Part shown: piece by piece, positions 43,711 to 53,072 of the stretch
Layout: each line of letters starts with the position of its first letter
How positions within the stretch are numbered: position 1 is the stretch's first letter
Source of the DNA: an uncultured Corynebacterium sp.
GTDB lineage: Bacteria > Actinomycetota > Actinomycetes > Mycobacteriales > Mycobacteriaceae
Length of the DNA stretch: 64,000 nucleotides
NCBI GenBank assembly: GCA_946223355.1
Contig: CAMIPB010000002.1
Coordinates: 1 to 64,000, forward strand
Direction: 5' to 3'
Notes under the pieces: model-generated
What the model was told of the DNA's origin: nothing
Seen by the model: the letters and a program-made list of their open reading frames with translations, nothing else
Databases searched by the model: none
Made by a program: the position numbers and the translations under genes

Positions 43711-45624
43711 GTGAACTCTCTGCTTAGAATTGTAAAGAGCGCTTCGGCGTTGTGGCCTTTTTACGTTGGCATTATTCTTGCCGCTACGGTGACTGCTGCT
43801 TTGGCCATGGTCTCACCGTTTATTGTGCGTGAGGCTACGAATCACATCGTTGATGCGGTGAGTGGAAAAACCACCGCAGATGCTGTTGCCACGAGCGTTT
43901 TATGGTTGGTCGTCGCGCTGTTTTTGTCTGACAGTCTTCGGGCCATCGTGGACAATATTGGCGGCTACTGGGGCGATGTGATGGTCTCCCGGCTGCGTCA
44001 GATTCTTTCCACTCGTTATTACGCCAAGCTTTTGGCCCTGCCGCAGAGCTACTTTGACAATCAAGTCACGGGCACAATCATCGCACGCCTGGACCGCTCA
44101 ATCATGAGCGTGAGCCAGTTCGTGCAGTCTTTTGCCAACAATTTCTTTTCCATGATCATCCAGGTGATCGCCATCTTGGCAATCACAATGTACTACTACT
44201 GGCCACTCGCTCTCCTGCTGGCGTCGTTGTTCCCGCTATACATGTGGCTGACTACGTTGACATCCAAGCGTTGGCAGAGACTCGAGGGGGAGAAAAACGA
44301 ACAGATTGACTTGGCTAATGGCCGGTTTGCTGAGGTGGTTGGCCAGGTTAAGGTCACTAAGTCCTTCGTTGCTGAAACTCGGGAGCTTGCCAAGTTTGGT
44401 GGCCATTATCGCAAGGTTGTGGACATCACGAAACCGCAGTCTTCCTGGTGGCACTTCATGGATTCGCTGCGCGGATTCGCGCTCGCGGCCATCTTCTTTG
44501 GTATCTTCGGCCTGATTTTCTGGCGAACCTTGCATGGTCATTTCACGATCGGTGACATGGTAATGCTGTTGCAGCTGGTCAACATGGCTAAACAGCCTGT
44601 TTTCATGATGAGCTGGATGGTTGATATTTCCCAGCGGGCAATTGCCGGTTCGAAGGACTATTTCAAGGTGATGGAGGAAGAATTCGAGCCCACCGCAAAC
44701 GAAGACATCACCCGCGCTACTACTGCGTCTGACACCCCGCAGGTCAATACAGCTCCTGTTGCGCCTCTCCCTGTGCAGCACGGTAAACCCGTAATTGATT
44801 TTTCTGAAGTGGACTTTGCCTACGAAGCTGAAAAACCAGTGGTGGAAGACATCACCTTCACCGCTCACGAAGGACATAAAGTGGCTTTGGTTGGCGAGTC
44901 CGGCGGCGGCAAGTCCACTCTGGTCAATCTAATTTTGGGCCTGTACCGCCCGGACGGCGGCGTTCTTCGCTTGTTGGGCCACGACGTGCGGGATTTGACG
45001 GCAGAACAACTGCGGGCGTCGGTAGGCGTGGTGTTTCAGGAGCCAGCACTGTTTTCCGGAACCATCGAAGAAAACATCGCTTATGGCAAACCGGACGCAA
45101 GCAAGGAAGAAATCATCGCGGTTGCCAAGCGAGCCAATGCCCACGACTTCATTGAGGCGTTCCCTGATGGCTACCAGACCGTGATCGGCGAGCGCGGATT
45201 AAAACTTTCTGGCGGACAGAAGCAGCGCGTGGCAGTTGCGCGAGCGATGCTCAAAGACGCACCAGTATTAGTGTTGGATGAGGCAACTTCCGCGTTGGAC
45301 ACCAAGTCTGAGCGCGCGGTGCAGGCCGGACTCGACGAGCTGATGAAGGACCGCACCACTTTGATCATCGCTCACCGCTTGTCGACGATCGCGAATGTGG
45401 ACACCATCATCACCCTCGACGGTGGCAAAATCTCTGAGATTGGTTCACCGGATGAACTGGCACAGTCTGACGGCATTTACGCGGAGTTGCTGAAGCTAAC
45501 TGCTTCGAGCTCTGCCGCAGATCGCAAGCGTTTGAAGAAATACGGCTTCGTAACGGGTGGACCGGAAACCGATGAAGAAATAGACGAAGAGATAGATGAA
45601 TCTGAATCTGTCGTCGACGGCTAG
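43711..45624 (+). CDS. ABC exporter, fused membrane and ATPase domains
   Basis: This 637-residue half-transporter probably works as a homodimer exporting lipids, peptides or drugs. Six helices (about 1-320) come first. The nucleotide-binding domain follows with Walker A GESGGGKST, signature LSGGQKQRV, Walker B VLVLDEATSALD and switch His in AHRLST. The C-terminus is Asp/Glu-rich (EEIDEEIDESE). GTG start. Downstream, the C-S lyase gene begins 20 bases later, so the two may share a transcript. Substrate unknown. Confidence 0.9.
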   Translation: MNSLLRIVKSASALWPFYVGIILAATVTAALAMVSPFIVREATNHIVDAVSGKTTADAVATSVLWLVVALFLSDSLRAIVDNIGGYWGDVMVSRLRQILSTRYYAKLLALPQSYFDNQVTGTIIARLDRSIMSVSQFVQSFANNFFSMIIQVIAILAITMYYYWPLALLLASLFPLYMWLTTLTSKRWQRLEGEKNEQIDLANGRFAEVVGQVKVTKSFVAETRELAKFGGHYRKVVDITKPQSSWWHFMDSLRGFALAAIFFGIFGLIFWRTLHGHFTIGDMVMLLQLVNMAKQPVFMMSWMVDISQRAIAGSKDYFKVMEEEFEPTANEDITRATTASDTPQVNTAPVAPLPVQHGKPVIDFSEVDFAYEAEKPVVEDITFTAHEGHKVALVGESGGGKSTLVNLILGLYRPDGGVLRLLGHDVRDLTAEQLRASVGVVFQEPALFSGTIEENIAYGKPDASKEEIIAVAKRANAHDFIEAFPDGYQTVIGERGLKLSGGQKQRVAVARAMLKDAPVLVLDEATSALDTKSERAVQAGLDELMKDRTTLIIAHRLSTIANVDTIITLDGGKISEIGSPDELAQSDGIYAELLKLTASSSAADRKRLKKYGFVTGGPETDEEIDEEIDESESVVDG

Positions 45625-45644
45625 TACGCATTAGAGTTGCAGTC

Positions 45645-46808
45645 ATGGACGCACATGGTTTTAAAGAACTAGATCTGGCGACGCTGCGTGCGCGCTCGAC
45701 TGCCAAGTGGACTGTCTTCGAACCGGACGTTATCCCGCTGTGGATTGCAGAATCTGACTTTCCTATCGCTCCGGAAGTAAAGCAAGCTGTCCGCAAAGCA
45801 GTGCAACAAGACCAGGTGGGCTATCCCCCAGCACCCGCGTCGACTAATTTTTCCTTATCCGTAGCAGACTTTTACGAGCATCAGTATGGCTGGCGACCTA
45901 ACCCGGATTTCATAATGTGGATAGGTGACGTGGTACGTGGCTTGTGGCTGGCAGTGGAGCATTTCACGAGGCCTGGTTCCTCAGTAATTGTTCCAACCCC
46001 GGCCTACCCGCCGTTTTTGCAGATTCCTGGCGCAGCGCGTCGGGAGATGGTGACCGTGCCTGCGCATGGTGGTTTGGATCTCAATGCAATTGAAAAGGCC
46101 TTTGCTGAGGGCGCTGGTTCCATTTTGTTGTGCAACCCCCAGAATCCTTTAGGTTATTGCCACGATGAGGTCAGCCTGTTCCACTTGGTCGAGTTGGCGG
46201 AGCGCTACGATGCACGCATTATTGTTGACGAGATTCATGCGCCGGTGGTCTTGGATGGCAAGCACGTTCCCATTGCCAGCATTAACGATAAGGCTGCTCG
46301 ACGCAGCATCACGGTCACGTCCACTTCTAAGGGGTGGAATGTGGCCGGTCTCAAGTGCGCGCAAATTATTTTTTCCAACCAGGAGGACGTAGCCACCTGG
46401 GCTTCACTTGCCCCCATCATTAAAGATGGCACTGGAATCCTAGGCATTGTTGCTGCAGAAGCGTGCTACCTCAAGGCGCGCTCGCATCTTGAGCGGCAAC
46501 GTACCACGCTGCGAGAAACTAGAGATTTTGCCTACGATTTACTCACGCAAGCAATCCCGGGAATAAAGGTGAAGCGCCCTGAAGCCACGTTCTTGATGTG
46601 GCTGGATTTCTCAGATACTGAGATCCACGATGTGAAAAAACCAGCGGCATGGCTGCGTAGAACCGCCGGTGTTGCACTGAACGAGGGCACTGACTTCGGC
46701 GAGGCCGGCAGGCACTGCGCGCGACTGAACTTTGCCACCTCGCCTGCACTCTTAGAAAAAGCTATCACGCGGATAGCTGCGGCTATTCGCTCCAGGGACC
46801 GCGCTTAA
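45645..46808 (+). CDS. aecD: PLP-dependent C-S beta-lyase (AecD/MalY/PatB type)
   Basis: This 387-residue fold-type I PLP enzyme would cleave cystathionine and related S-conjugates to homocysteine or thiol, pyruvate and ammonia. The Schiff-base Lys lies in STSKGWNVAGLK. IIVDEIHAPVV holds the PLP-ring Asp, and CNPQNPLG the phosphate/carboxylate region. In C. glutamicum the homologue aecD precedes brnQ, as here. The function fits methionine synthesis. An N-terminal aminotransferase-only role cannot be excluded. Confidence 0.88.
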   Translation: MDAHGFKELDLATLRARSTAKWTVFEPDVIPLWIAESDFPIAPEVKQAVRKAVQQDQVGYPPAPASTNFSLSVADFYEHQYGWRPNPDFIMWIGDVVRGLWLAVEHFTRPGSSVIVPTPAYPPFLQIPGAARREMVTVPAHGGLDLNAIEKAFAEGAGSILLCNPQNPLGYCHDEVSLFHLVELAERYDARIIVDEIHAPVVLDGKHVPIASINDKAARRSITVTSTSKGWNVAGLKCAQIIFSNQEDVATWASLAPIIKDGTGILGIVAAEACYLKARSHLERQRTTLRETRDFAYDLLTQAIPGIKVKRPEATFLMWLDFSDTEIHDVKKPAAWLRRTAGVALNEGTDFGEAGRHCARLNFATSPALLEKAITRIAAAIRSRDRA

Positions 46809-46915
46809 TCCCTCAACACACCCCCAAATGGGTGCTTCCAGCTTCACATTCCAACCTGGCGAGATTAGTATCTCACATACTGAAAACATTTCATTGTGAA
46901 AGGGACGGAACTGAC

Positions 46916-48313
46916 ATGGGTGCATCCACAAATGCAACAGCCTCCGCCGCTCAAGGGGGCGGACTGAACACGAAGGCTATCATCGTAACCTCCCTGATGG
47001 TCTTCTCAATGTTCTTCGGCGCAGGCAACTTAATCTTTCCACCACAGGTGGGAATTGAGGCCGGTACCAACTTTTGGCCAGCAATTCTAGGATTCCTGGC
47101 CACGGCAGTGGCACTTCCAGTCATAGCCATCATCGCCATTGCAGTATCTGGCTTCGGCGTACGTGACCTGGCCAATCGGGGCGGCGCGCTCTTTGGAGTC
47201 GTATTCTCCGCCTTGGTGTACCTATCCATTGGCGTGTTCTACGCGTTGCCTCGTACCGGCGCCGTGTCCATGGAAATTGCAATCACCCCGCTGACGGGCT
47301 GGAGCTCCACGGGCGCCAATTTGATCTTCAACATCATCTTCTTTGGCATCGCATTGGCGCTGTGCTGGTTCCCTAACTCCATTCCGGACACGTTGGGCAA
47401 GTTTCTTACCCCTGCACTGGTCGCATTGCTTGCCATCCTCATCACCCTGTCCGTTTTCCGCTTTGACCGCACTCCAGGAACCCCAACTGAGGACTATGCA
47501 CAAAGCGCGGGCGTAACCGGCTTGCTCAACGGCTACCTCACCATGGACGCACTGGCAGGCCTGGCCTTCGGCATCGTCATCATTTCCTCTCTGCGTGGTA
47601 AAGGTTTCAAGCCGGGTCCCAATTTGGTTCGCTCCACCATCATCACCGGCACAATTGCTGGTGCACTTTTGGCGGCTATCTACCTGGGCTTGGCTTTAAT
47701 TGGCCAGACGTTCCCGAATGGCACTGAAATTGAAGGTGGCGCAGCGCTCTTGTCCGAGGCAGCCAACCGAGCTATGGGCAAACCTGGACAAATTGCACTG
47801 GCTGCAATCGTCATCCTCGCCTGCCTCACCACGGCCGTTGGCCTGATTTCTGCGACAAGTGAGTTTTTCACAGAACTCATTCCTGCAGTGAGCTACCACG
47901 CTTGGGCCATCATCTTCTCTATCGGTTCTGTCGTGATGGCAACCCAGGGATTGGATCAGGTCTTGGCTATCGCAGCCCCGGTCATTACGTTCCTCTACCC
48001 ACCAGCTATCACTTTGATGCTGCTCTCTATCATCGAGCCAGCATTTGGCGGAAAGCTCCGCTTCCACTGGACTTATCGTCTGGCCATTTGGGTTGCAGTT
48101 ATTTGGTCAGCAATCTCGGTAGCTATTTCCCTCGGTTTTGAATCTTTGGAACCAATTGTTGCCTGGTCACCAGGACAGGGTCTGGACATCGGATGGGTGA
48201 TCCCAACCGCGGTTGCCGCGCTCATTGGCTTCGCATTGGACATGATGTCCCGTACGGAGAAATCCCCCGCAGGATCTCATGAGGATACGGCAGAAGCGGT
48301 AGTGGCTCATTAG
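46916..48313 (+). CDS. brnQ: branched-chain amino acid carrier
   Basis: This 465-residue symporter of the LIVCS family takes up Ile, Leu and Val (and Met in corynebacteria) with Na+. It has about twelve hydrophobic segments; SMFFGAGNLIFPPQVG near the N-terminus is the family signature. The frame is open upstream to 46832, but ATG 46916 has AAAGGGA about 9 bases before it and gives the normal N-terminus. It lies 107 bases after aecD, probably with its own start site but in the same block. Confidence 0.92.
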   Translation: MGASTNATASAAQGGGLNTKAIIVTSLMVFSMFFGAGNLIFPPQVGIEAGTNFWPAILGFLATAVALPVIAIIAIAVSGFGVRDLANRGGALFGVVFSALVYLSIGVFYALPRTGAVSMEIAITPLTGWSSTGANLIFNIIFFGIALALCWFPNSIPDTLGKFLTPALVALLAILITLSVFRFDRTPGTPTEDYAQSAGVTGLLNGYLTMDALAGLAFGIVIISSLRGKGFKPGPNLVRSTIITGTIAGALLAAIYLGLALIGQTFPNGTEIEGGAALLSEAANRAMGKPGQIALAAIVILACLTTAVGLISATSEFFTELIPAVSYHAWAIIFSIGSVVMATQGLDQVLAIAAPVITFLYPPAITLMLLSIIEPAFGGKLRFHWTYRLAIWVAVIWSAISVAISLGFESLEPIVAWSPGQGLDIGWVIPTAVAALIGFALDMMSRTEKSPAGSHEDTAEAVVAH

Positions 48314-48363
48314 AGTGGACGGTGTAAGCACTACCCCCTCTTTATTAAAGGTCGTAAAGCACC

Positions 48364-49353
48364 ATGAACACCCCGTCTTTTCCCCTTTCCCTCCTTGATT
48401 TCTGCACGATTCACCCGGATGAAACTCCGGGTGAATCTATGAAACGGTCTGTGGAACTTGCTCAAACCGCGGAAGAGTACGGCTTTACACGCATCTGGTA
48501 CTCCGAGCACCACAACATGAAGACCATCAGTTCTTCAGCTCCGGCAGTGCTTATTGCGCACGTGGGCGCACATACAAACACCATTCGCTTGGGCGCGGGT
48601 GGTGTCATGCTGCCTAACCACGCCCCTTATATCATCGCTGAACAGTTTGGCACCTTGGCCGAGCTATACCCCGGCCGCATTGACTTGGGTTTAGGCCGGG
48701 CCCCTGGCACAGACCCCAACACTCTAGGCCGCGCATTGCGACGAGATTCACATGCTGCGGAACAGTTCCCAGAAGACGTCAAAGAGCTACAGGGCTACCT
48801 ATCGAATTCCTCTCCGATTCCGGGTGTCCAAGCAGTCCCAGGTGCCGGCACAAACGTGCCCCTCTACATCCTGGGCTCCTCGATGTTCGGCGCCTCACTT
48901 GCAGCGAAATTCGGATTGCCCTACTCCTTTGCCTCCCACTTTGCTCCCACGCATTTGGAAGCGGCGACGAGCTACTATCGCCAACACTTCGTACCTTCGG
49001 ACGAGCATGAGAAGCCTTATGTCATCGCAGGTGTCAATGTCTTGGGCGCGCATAGCGAGGAGGATGCTGCGCAACGTTGGGAAGGCGTGTGCCGTCAGAG
49101 GGTGCGCGCCATGGCGGGTCGAGGAAAATTCCTCACCGATAGCCAAGTTGATCAGATTTTGGCAAGCCATCAAGGTCAGCAGATCATTGGGATGATGCGT
49201 TATGCAGCCGTGGGTACCGCTCCCCATATTCAGAGCTACCTCGAGGACTTTAAGAAACTTTCTCAGGCGGATGAAATCATCGTTTCCCTACTGGGACGCA
49301 ACCATGCTGAAACGTTAGAAAGCCTGGATATCCTGGCAAGCATCTGGCGCTGA
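48364..49353 (+). CDS. luciferase-like FMN-dependent oxidoreductase
   Basis: This 329-residue TIM-barrel protein belongs to the bacterial luciferase family. IWYSEHHNMKTISSSAP, RLGAGGVMLPNHAP and RIDLGLGRAPGTDP are conserved in the single-component LLM branch, which uses FMNH2 or F420H2. The substrate is unknown. It follows brnQ by 50 bases, as the homologue does in C. glutamicum. Confidence 0.87.
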   Translation: MNTPSFPLSLLDFCTIHPDETPGESMKRSVELAQTAEEYGFTRIWYSEHHNMKTISSSAPAVLIAHVGAHTNTIRLGAGGVMLPNHAPYIIAEQFGTLAELYPGRIDLGLGRAPGTDPNTLGRALRRDSHAAEQFPEDVKELQGYLSNSSPIPGVQAVPGAGTNVPLYILGSSMFGASLAAKFGLPYSFASHFAPTHLEAATSYYRQHFVPSDEHEKPYVIAGVNVLGAHSEEDAAQRWEGVCRQRVRAMAGRGKFLTDSQVDQILASHQGQQIIGMMRYAAVGTAPHIQSYLEDFKKLSQADEIIVSLLGRNHAETLESLDILASIWR

Positions 49354-49706
49354 AATGGAGGCAGCTTTAAAAGCTAACCCCGTTAATCACCCCCGGCAAA
49401 TCAATGGTATGCAATCAAGCTTATAGCTAACACCTCTTAAATCTAGAATCTAAGTACGGTCAACATTCGCAAACTTTGCAAATCTCCCAAATCGATTGCA
49501 CCAAAAGGTCGCCATAAGCGGGTCGTATATAAAAATAGTGAGACCACTGCTAAGTTTTGCAACACAAAATACTCTTAAGAATTTCTGCATAAATTCTCAG
49601 TAACGGCGTTTGAAACTTGCTCATCCACTCTCACGATTGCGCGTCTTAGTGGGCTAATATGATTCTCATTATTAGTCCAGATTACAGGTAGAGAGGTTTA
49701 TTTCCT
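49354..49706. other. 350-bp intergenic region upstream of gntR
   Basis: This AT-rich segment carries no open frame. AGCTTTAAAAGCT near the luciferase stop is a weak hairpin. The promoter and Fur/Zur-like palindrome of the following regulator are in the last 60 bases. Confidence 0.6.
49654..49675 (+). promoter_or_regulatory. Fur/Zur-type palindrome upstream of gntR
   Basis: The 22-bp element CTAATATGATTCTCATTATTAG-type sequence has 6-bp outer arms (CTAATA/TATTAG) and an inner ATGA-N3-TCAT. The right part TGATTCTCATTAT differs from the classic Fur-box core TGATAATCATTAT at two positions. It overlaps the probable -10 (TAATAT or TATGAT) 40 bases before the GTG. Control by a Fur-family protein such as Zur is possible. 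Confidence 0.45.
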
Positions 49707-50492
49707 GTGGCTCCCCGAAGCACAATGCAGCAGCACCTTAAAATCACAGAATATCTCCGCGCTCAGATTGAACGTGGAGACCTCAAGCCAGGTGACTTGC
49801 TGCCAAGTGAAGCCGAAATGTGTGAGCAGTTCAATACCTCACGCGGGCCAGTTCGCCAGGCAATAGCAGCACTACGCTCTGAAGGCGCGATTTCCTCCGG
49901 TCGAGGCCGTAGGTCAGTCGTTTTATCCTCTAGCAAAGCTGAAACTTTTGATGACATCATCTCCATCACCCACTGGGCCCAAAACGTTGGAATTAATCCA
50001 GACCAGGAGACCTTATGGATGGCTCGCCGCCCTGCACCCGCCAATGCGGCGCGGGCGTTGCGAATCCAAGAAGGTGACCCAGTGATCTTTGTTCACCGCA
50101 AGCGCAGCGGAAACGGCAACCTCTTTGCTTTAGAGCGTATGTACTTCCCTCTTGAGGTTGGACAGAAGATTCTAAACTTCGATCCTGATTCCGGCTCCAT
50201 TCACCGCGAATTGCAGAAGCAGGGCATTGAGTTTGATAACGTCCACCGTCGAATGCGCATTGCGTTTGCCGAAGGCGACGATGCACGTCTCCTCGAGGTT
50301 GAAGACGGCACCCCAGTATTTAACGTCGAGCTCGAAGCTTATGACCACTCGGGCAACCCGCAGGAGTTTGCACAGGTTACATACCTCACCGAGTACTTGG
50401 AGTTTGCCATGACCAATGTCCGGGGCGGTTTCTCTCCACTCGAGGTTATTGTTCGCTGCTCTGACGAAGACACAGGTGCATCCGCACAATAG
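49707..50492 (+). CDS. GntR-family (HutC/UTRA type) regulator
   Basis: The protein has 261 residues. The N-terminal winged helix (DLLPSEAEMCEQFNTSRGPVRQAI) is followed by a UTRA ligand-binding domain (about 95-250, with IFVHRKRSGNGNLFALERMYFP). GTG start with AGAGAGG upstream. It lies directly before the ABC importer and probably controls it in response to an imported small molecule. A terminator-like hairpin separates the two. Confidence 0.9.
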   Translation: MAPRSTMQQHLKITEYLRAQIERGDLKPGDLLPSEAEMCEQFNTSRGPVRQAIAALRSEGAISSGRGRRSVVLSSSKAETFDDIISITHWAQNVGINPDQETLWMARRPAPANAARALRIQEGDPVIFVHRKRSGNGNLFALERMYFPLEVGQKILNFDPDSGSIHRELQKQGIEFDNVHRRMRIAFAEGDDARLLEVEDGTPVFNVELEAYDHSGNPQEFAQVTYLTEYLEFAMTNVRGGFSPLEVIVRCSDEDTGASAQ

Positions 50493-50528
50493 CCCGATGA
50501 CATAGTAGTCTCGTGGAGATGGTTTTAT

Positions 50529-50577
50529 CCCCCAGCATTCCCTCGTAATCAAGAATCACTTGATATGCGGGGGTTTT
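50529..50577 (+). terminator. terminator-like hairpin between gntR and the importer
   Basis: CCCCC (50529-50533) plus GCA pairs with TGCGGGGG (50566-50573). An inner stem ATCAAG/CTTGAT (50548-50553/50559-50564) lies between the arms, and TTTT follows. It would end or attenuate the gntR transcript before the importer operon. Confidence 0.7.
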
Positions 50578-50594
50578 GTCATTAATCTTCACCT

Positions 50595-52106
50595 ATGCCT
50601 AAGCATTTCCTTGTCAAGGCTGCACTGGTAGCGGTGATAAGTACAAGCGCCCTCACTGCATGCAGCGCTGGCCATACCGCGGTTAACACTGCTTCCGAAT
50701 CTGGTGGGATGAATATTACTGTGGCCTCAACTTCCGCAGCCAACTCGTTGGATTTCACCACCACTGGTGGTGCCGCGATTCCGGCAGCTTTGGTCAGCAA
50801 CGTCTACGAAACCTTAGTCAAGATTGATCCTAAAACTGGTGAAATCCTCCCCCATCTGGCCACCTCATGGGAGCTCAGCGAAGACGGCAAGACCTATACC
50901 TTCGATTTAAAGAAGGGCGTGAATTTCTCCAATGGTGATGAGTTCACCGCAGAGACGGCAGAATTTTCCCTTAAATACGTCAAGGAGTCGTGGACCAACG
51001 GGCGTAAGTCGCAAATGGACGCTGTAGATAGCGTCAAAGCCATAGGCGATCACACGCTCCAGGTAAAACTAAGCAAGCCGTCTCAGTCTTGGCTCTGGAA
51101 CTTATCTACAGCCACTGGCGCGATGATGACACCTGCAGGTATTGAGTCCTTGACCAGCGCACCAATTGGCACCGGGCCATATTCTGTGGGCGGTTTTAGC
51201 CCAGGTGAGTTTATTTCCCTTTCCAAGCGAGCTGACTACTGGGGTGAACCCGCAAAGTCCGATGTAACTATCCGCTACTACACCGATGCAATGAGTTCTA
51301 TCAACGCGTTGCAATCCGGTGACGTGGACGTGGTGTGGGCCATGCAAGCGCCAGAACTGTTGGGCAACCTACCTGAGGAATACAAAGTCACGGTTGGTAC
51401 CACCAACGGTGAAGTCTTACTCTCACTAAACAACAACCAGGAGCCTTTCGACGACCCTCGCGTACGCCAGGCTGTTGCTTACGCCATCGACCGCGACGCT
51501 GCTAACGACATTGTCTTTGATGGACTCGCAACTGACACCGGCGGCGCGCCTGTCTCGCCGACGGATCCGTGGTTTAAAGACAAAGATTACTTCCCGCATG
51601 ATCCTGACAAAGCCGCGCAACTGCTGGCAGACGCAGGCGCGAGGGGGGCAGAGCTCACCATCACTGCTCCTACCCTGCCGTATGCCCAGAGCTTGTCAGA
51701 GTTCTTATACTCCGAGCTCACCCGCGTGGGCTTCAAGGTCAAGCTAGAATCCGCAGAGTTCCCAGCCGTGTGGCTGGGTAAGGTGATGGGTGCGAAGGAC
51801 TACCAAGCTTCTTTGATCGCTCACGTCGAGCCACGAGATCTTCCTGCACTTTTTGGCAATCCAGAGTATTACCTTGGCTACGACAATCAGAGGGTTCGAG
51901 ACTTATTGGCCGAGGCCGATGCGGCGACGTCGGAAGCTGAAACTACCAAGCTCATGCAGCAGGCTGTGGATCAAATCATGGCAGATGCTGGTGCTTATAC
52001 GTTGGCAAATATGCCCAATATCGTGCTTGCCCGCCCTGGTGTGGAGGGGGTCCGCCCGAACCAGGTTTCAGACGCGATTGACTTCACAGACTTGAAAGGA
52101 CTTTAG
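50595..52106 (+). CDS. family 5 solute-binding lipoprotein (peptide/nickel type)
   Basis: The protein has 503 residues. The lipoprotein signal ends in LTAC with Cys23. The SBP_bac_5 fold follows (SLDFTTTGGAAIPAALVSNVYETLVK, LATSWELSEDGKTYTFDLKKGVNFSNGD, FDDPRVRQAVAYAIDRD). It captures the substrate outside the membrane for the permeases encoded next. The family takes peptides, opines, nickel or metal-chelate complexes; the sequence alone does not decide. The ATG has no ribosome site, so a leaderless start or coupling is possible. Confidence 0.9.
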   Translation: MPKHFLVKAALVAVISTSALTACSAGHTAVNTASESGGMNITVASTSAANSLDFTTTGGAAIPAALVSNVYETLVKIDPKTGEILPHLATSWELSEDGKTYTFDLKKGVNFSNGDEFTAETAEFSLKYVKESWTNGRKSQMDAVDSVKAIGDHTLQVKLSKPSQSWLWNLSTATGAMMTPAGIESLTSAPIGTGPYSVGGFSPGEFISLSKRADYWGEPAKSDVTIRYYTDAMSSINALQSGDVDVVWAMQAPELLGNLPEEYKVTVGTTNGEVLLSLNNNQEPFDDPRVRQAVAYAIDRDAANDIVFDGLATDTGGAPVSPTDPWFKDKDYFPHDPDKAAQLLADAGARGAELTITAPTLPYAQSLSEFLYSELTRVGFKVKLESAEFPAVWLGKVMGAKDYQASLIAHVEPRDLPALFGNPEYYLGYDNQRVRDLLAEADAATSEAETTKLMQQAVDQIMADAGAYTLANMPNIVLARPGVEGVRPNQVSDAIDFTDLKGL

Positions 52107-52108
52107 CT

Positions 52109-53068
52109 GTGATTAAGACAGTTGCGGATCTTTGTGGCCGCTTTGTTTTGACGCTGTTCATCGCGTCTGTTGTCATCTTTTTGCTCATGCGGGCAGTGCC
52201 GGGTAACCCAGCGCGTGTAGCACTGGGTGTGAACGCCACTGAGGATGCGGTGGCAGAACTGACCACGGACCTAGGTCTGGATAAGCCACTGCTCACTCAG
52301 TATTGGGAATGGATCTCTGGACTGTTCACAGGTGATTTTGGCAAATCCCTCGCCTCGCAAACGGACATCACTCCTCTAGTTCTTGACCGCATACAAGTCT
52401 CGCTCATTTTGATTTCCGCGTCCTTGTTGCTCGCTCTCTTGTTAGCTATTCCGGTAGGCACCTGGCTCGCAGCGCGCAATGGTAAGGCGGGGGCGTCGAT
52501 AGCCTCGGCTCTGATTCAGCTGGGCATCGCTGTACCAAGCTTTTTGGTGGCAATTATCCTGGTCACAATCTTTGCCATCGGTCTAGGCGCAGTACCTGCA
52601 AACGGCTGGACTCCGCCGAATCAAGGTTTTGGTGAATTTCTTGCCCGATTGGTATTGCCCGTAATTTCTCTAGCTATGGTTCAAGGCGCCATCCTTACGC
52701 GCTACACTCGCTCCGCAGTATTGGATGTGCTCGGCCAGGACTATCTGCGTACGGCACGCTCATTGGGCCAGTCCACCACACAAGCATTGGTGCGGCACGG
52801 TTTGCGCAACGCAGCACTGCCCATCGTCACAATTGCTGGCGTTCAGCTCACCACGTTGGTGGTTGGCTCTGTTGTCATTGAAAACGTGTTCGTTATCCCT
52901 GGGGTGGGCTCCATGCTTCTTGACGCCGTCGCGGTCCGCGATCTCACCACCGTGCAGACTCTGGTGATGTTGCTGGTTGCTTTCACCCTCGTGGTCAACC
53001 TGGTGGTTGATGTTATTTACCGTTTCATCGATCCACGCTTGCGCACCCGCGCTAAGGCAGGTGTTTAG
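52109..53068 (+). CDS. peptide/nickel-type ABC permease (DppB/NikB family)
   Basis: The protein has 319 residues and about six membrane helices. The cytoplasmic EAA-type loop is RTARSLGQSTTQALVRHGLRNA. GTG start 2 bases after the binding-protein stop, so they are co-translated. LLMRAVPGNPARVALG near the N-terminus and DLGLDKPLLTQYWEWISGLFTGDFGKS are family-typical. It pairs with the next permease. Confidence 0.92.
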   Translation: MIKTVADLCGRFVLTLFIASVVIFLLMRAVPGNPARVALGVNATEDAVAELTTDLGLDKPLLTQYWEWISGLFTGDFGKSLASQTDITPLVLDRIQVSLILISASLLLALLLAIPVGTWLAARNGKAGASIASALIQLGIAVPSFLVAIILVTIFAIGLGAVPANGWTPPNQGFGEFLARLVLPVISLAMVQGAILTRYTRSAVLDVLGQDYLRTARSLGQSTTQALVRHGLRNAALPIVTIAGVQLTTLVVGSVVIENVFVIPGVGSMLLDAVAVRDLTTVQTLVMLLVAFTLVVNLVVDVIYRFIDPRLRTRAKAGV

Positions 53069-53072
53069 AACA

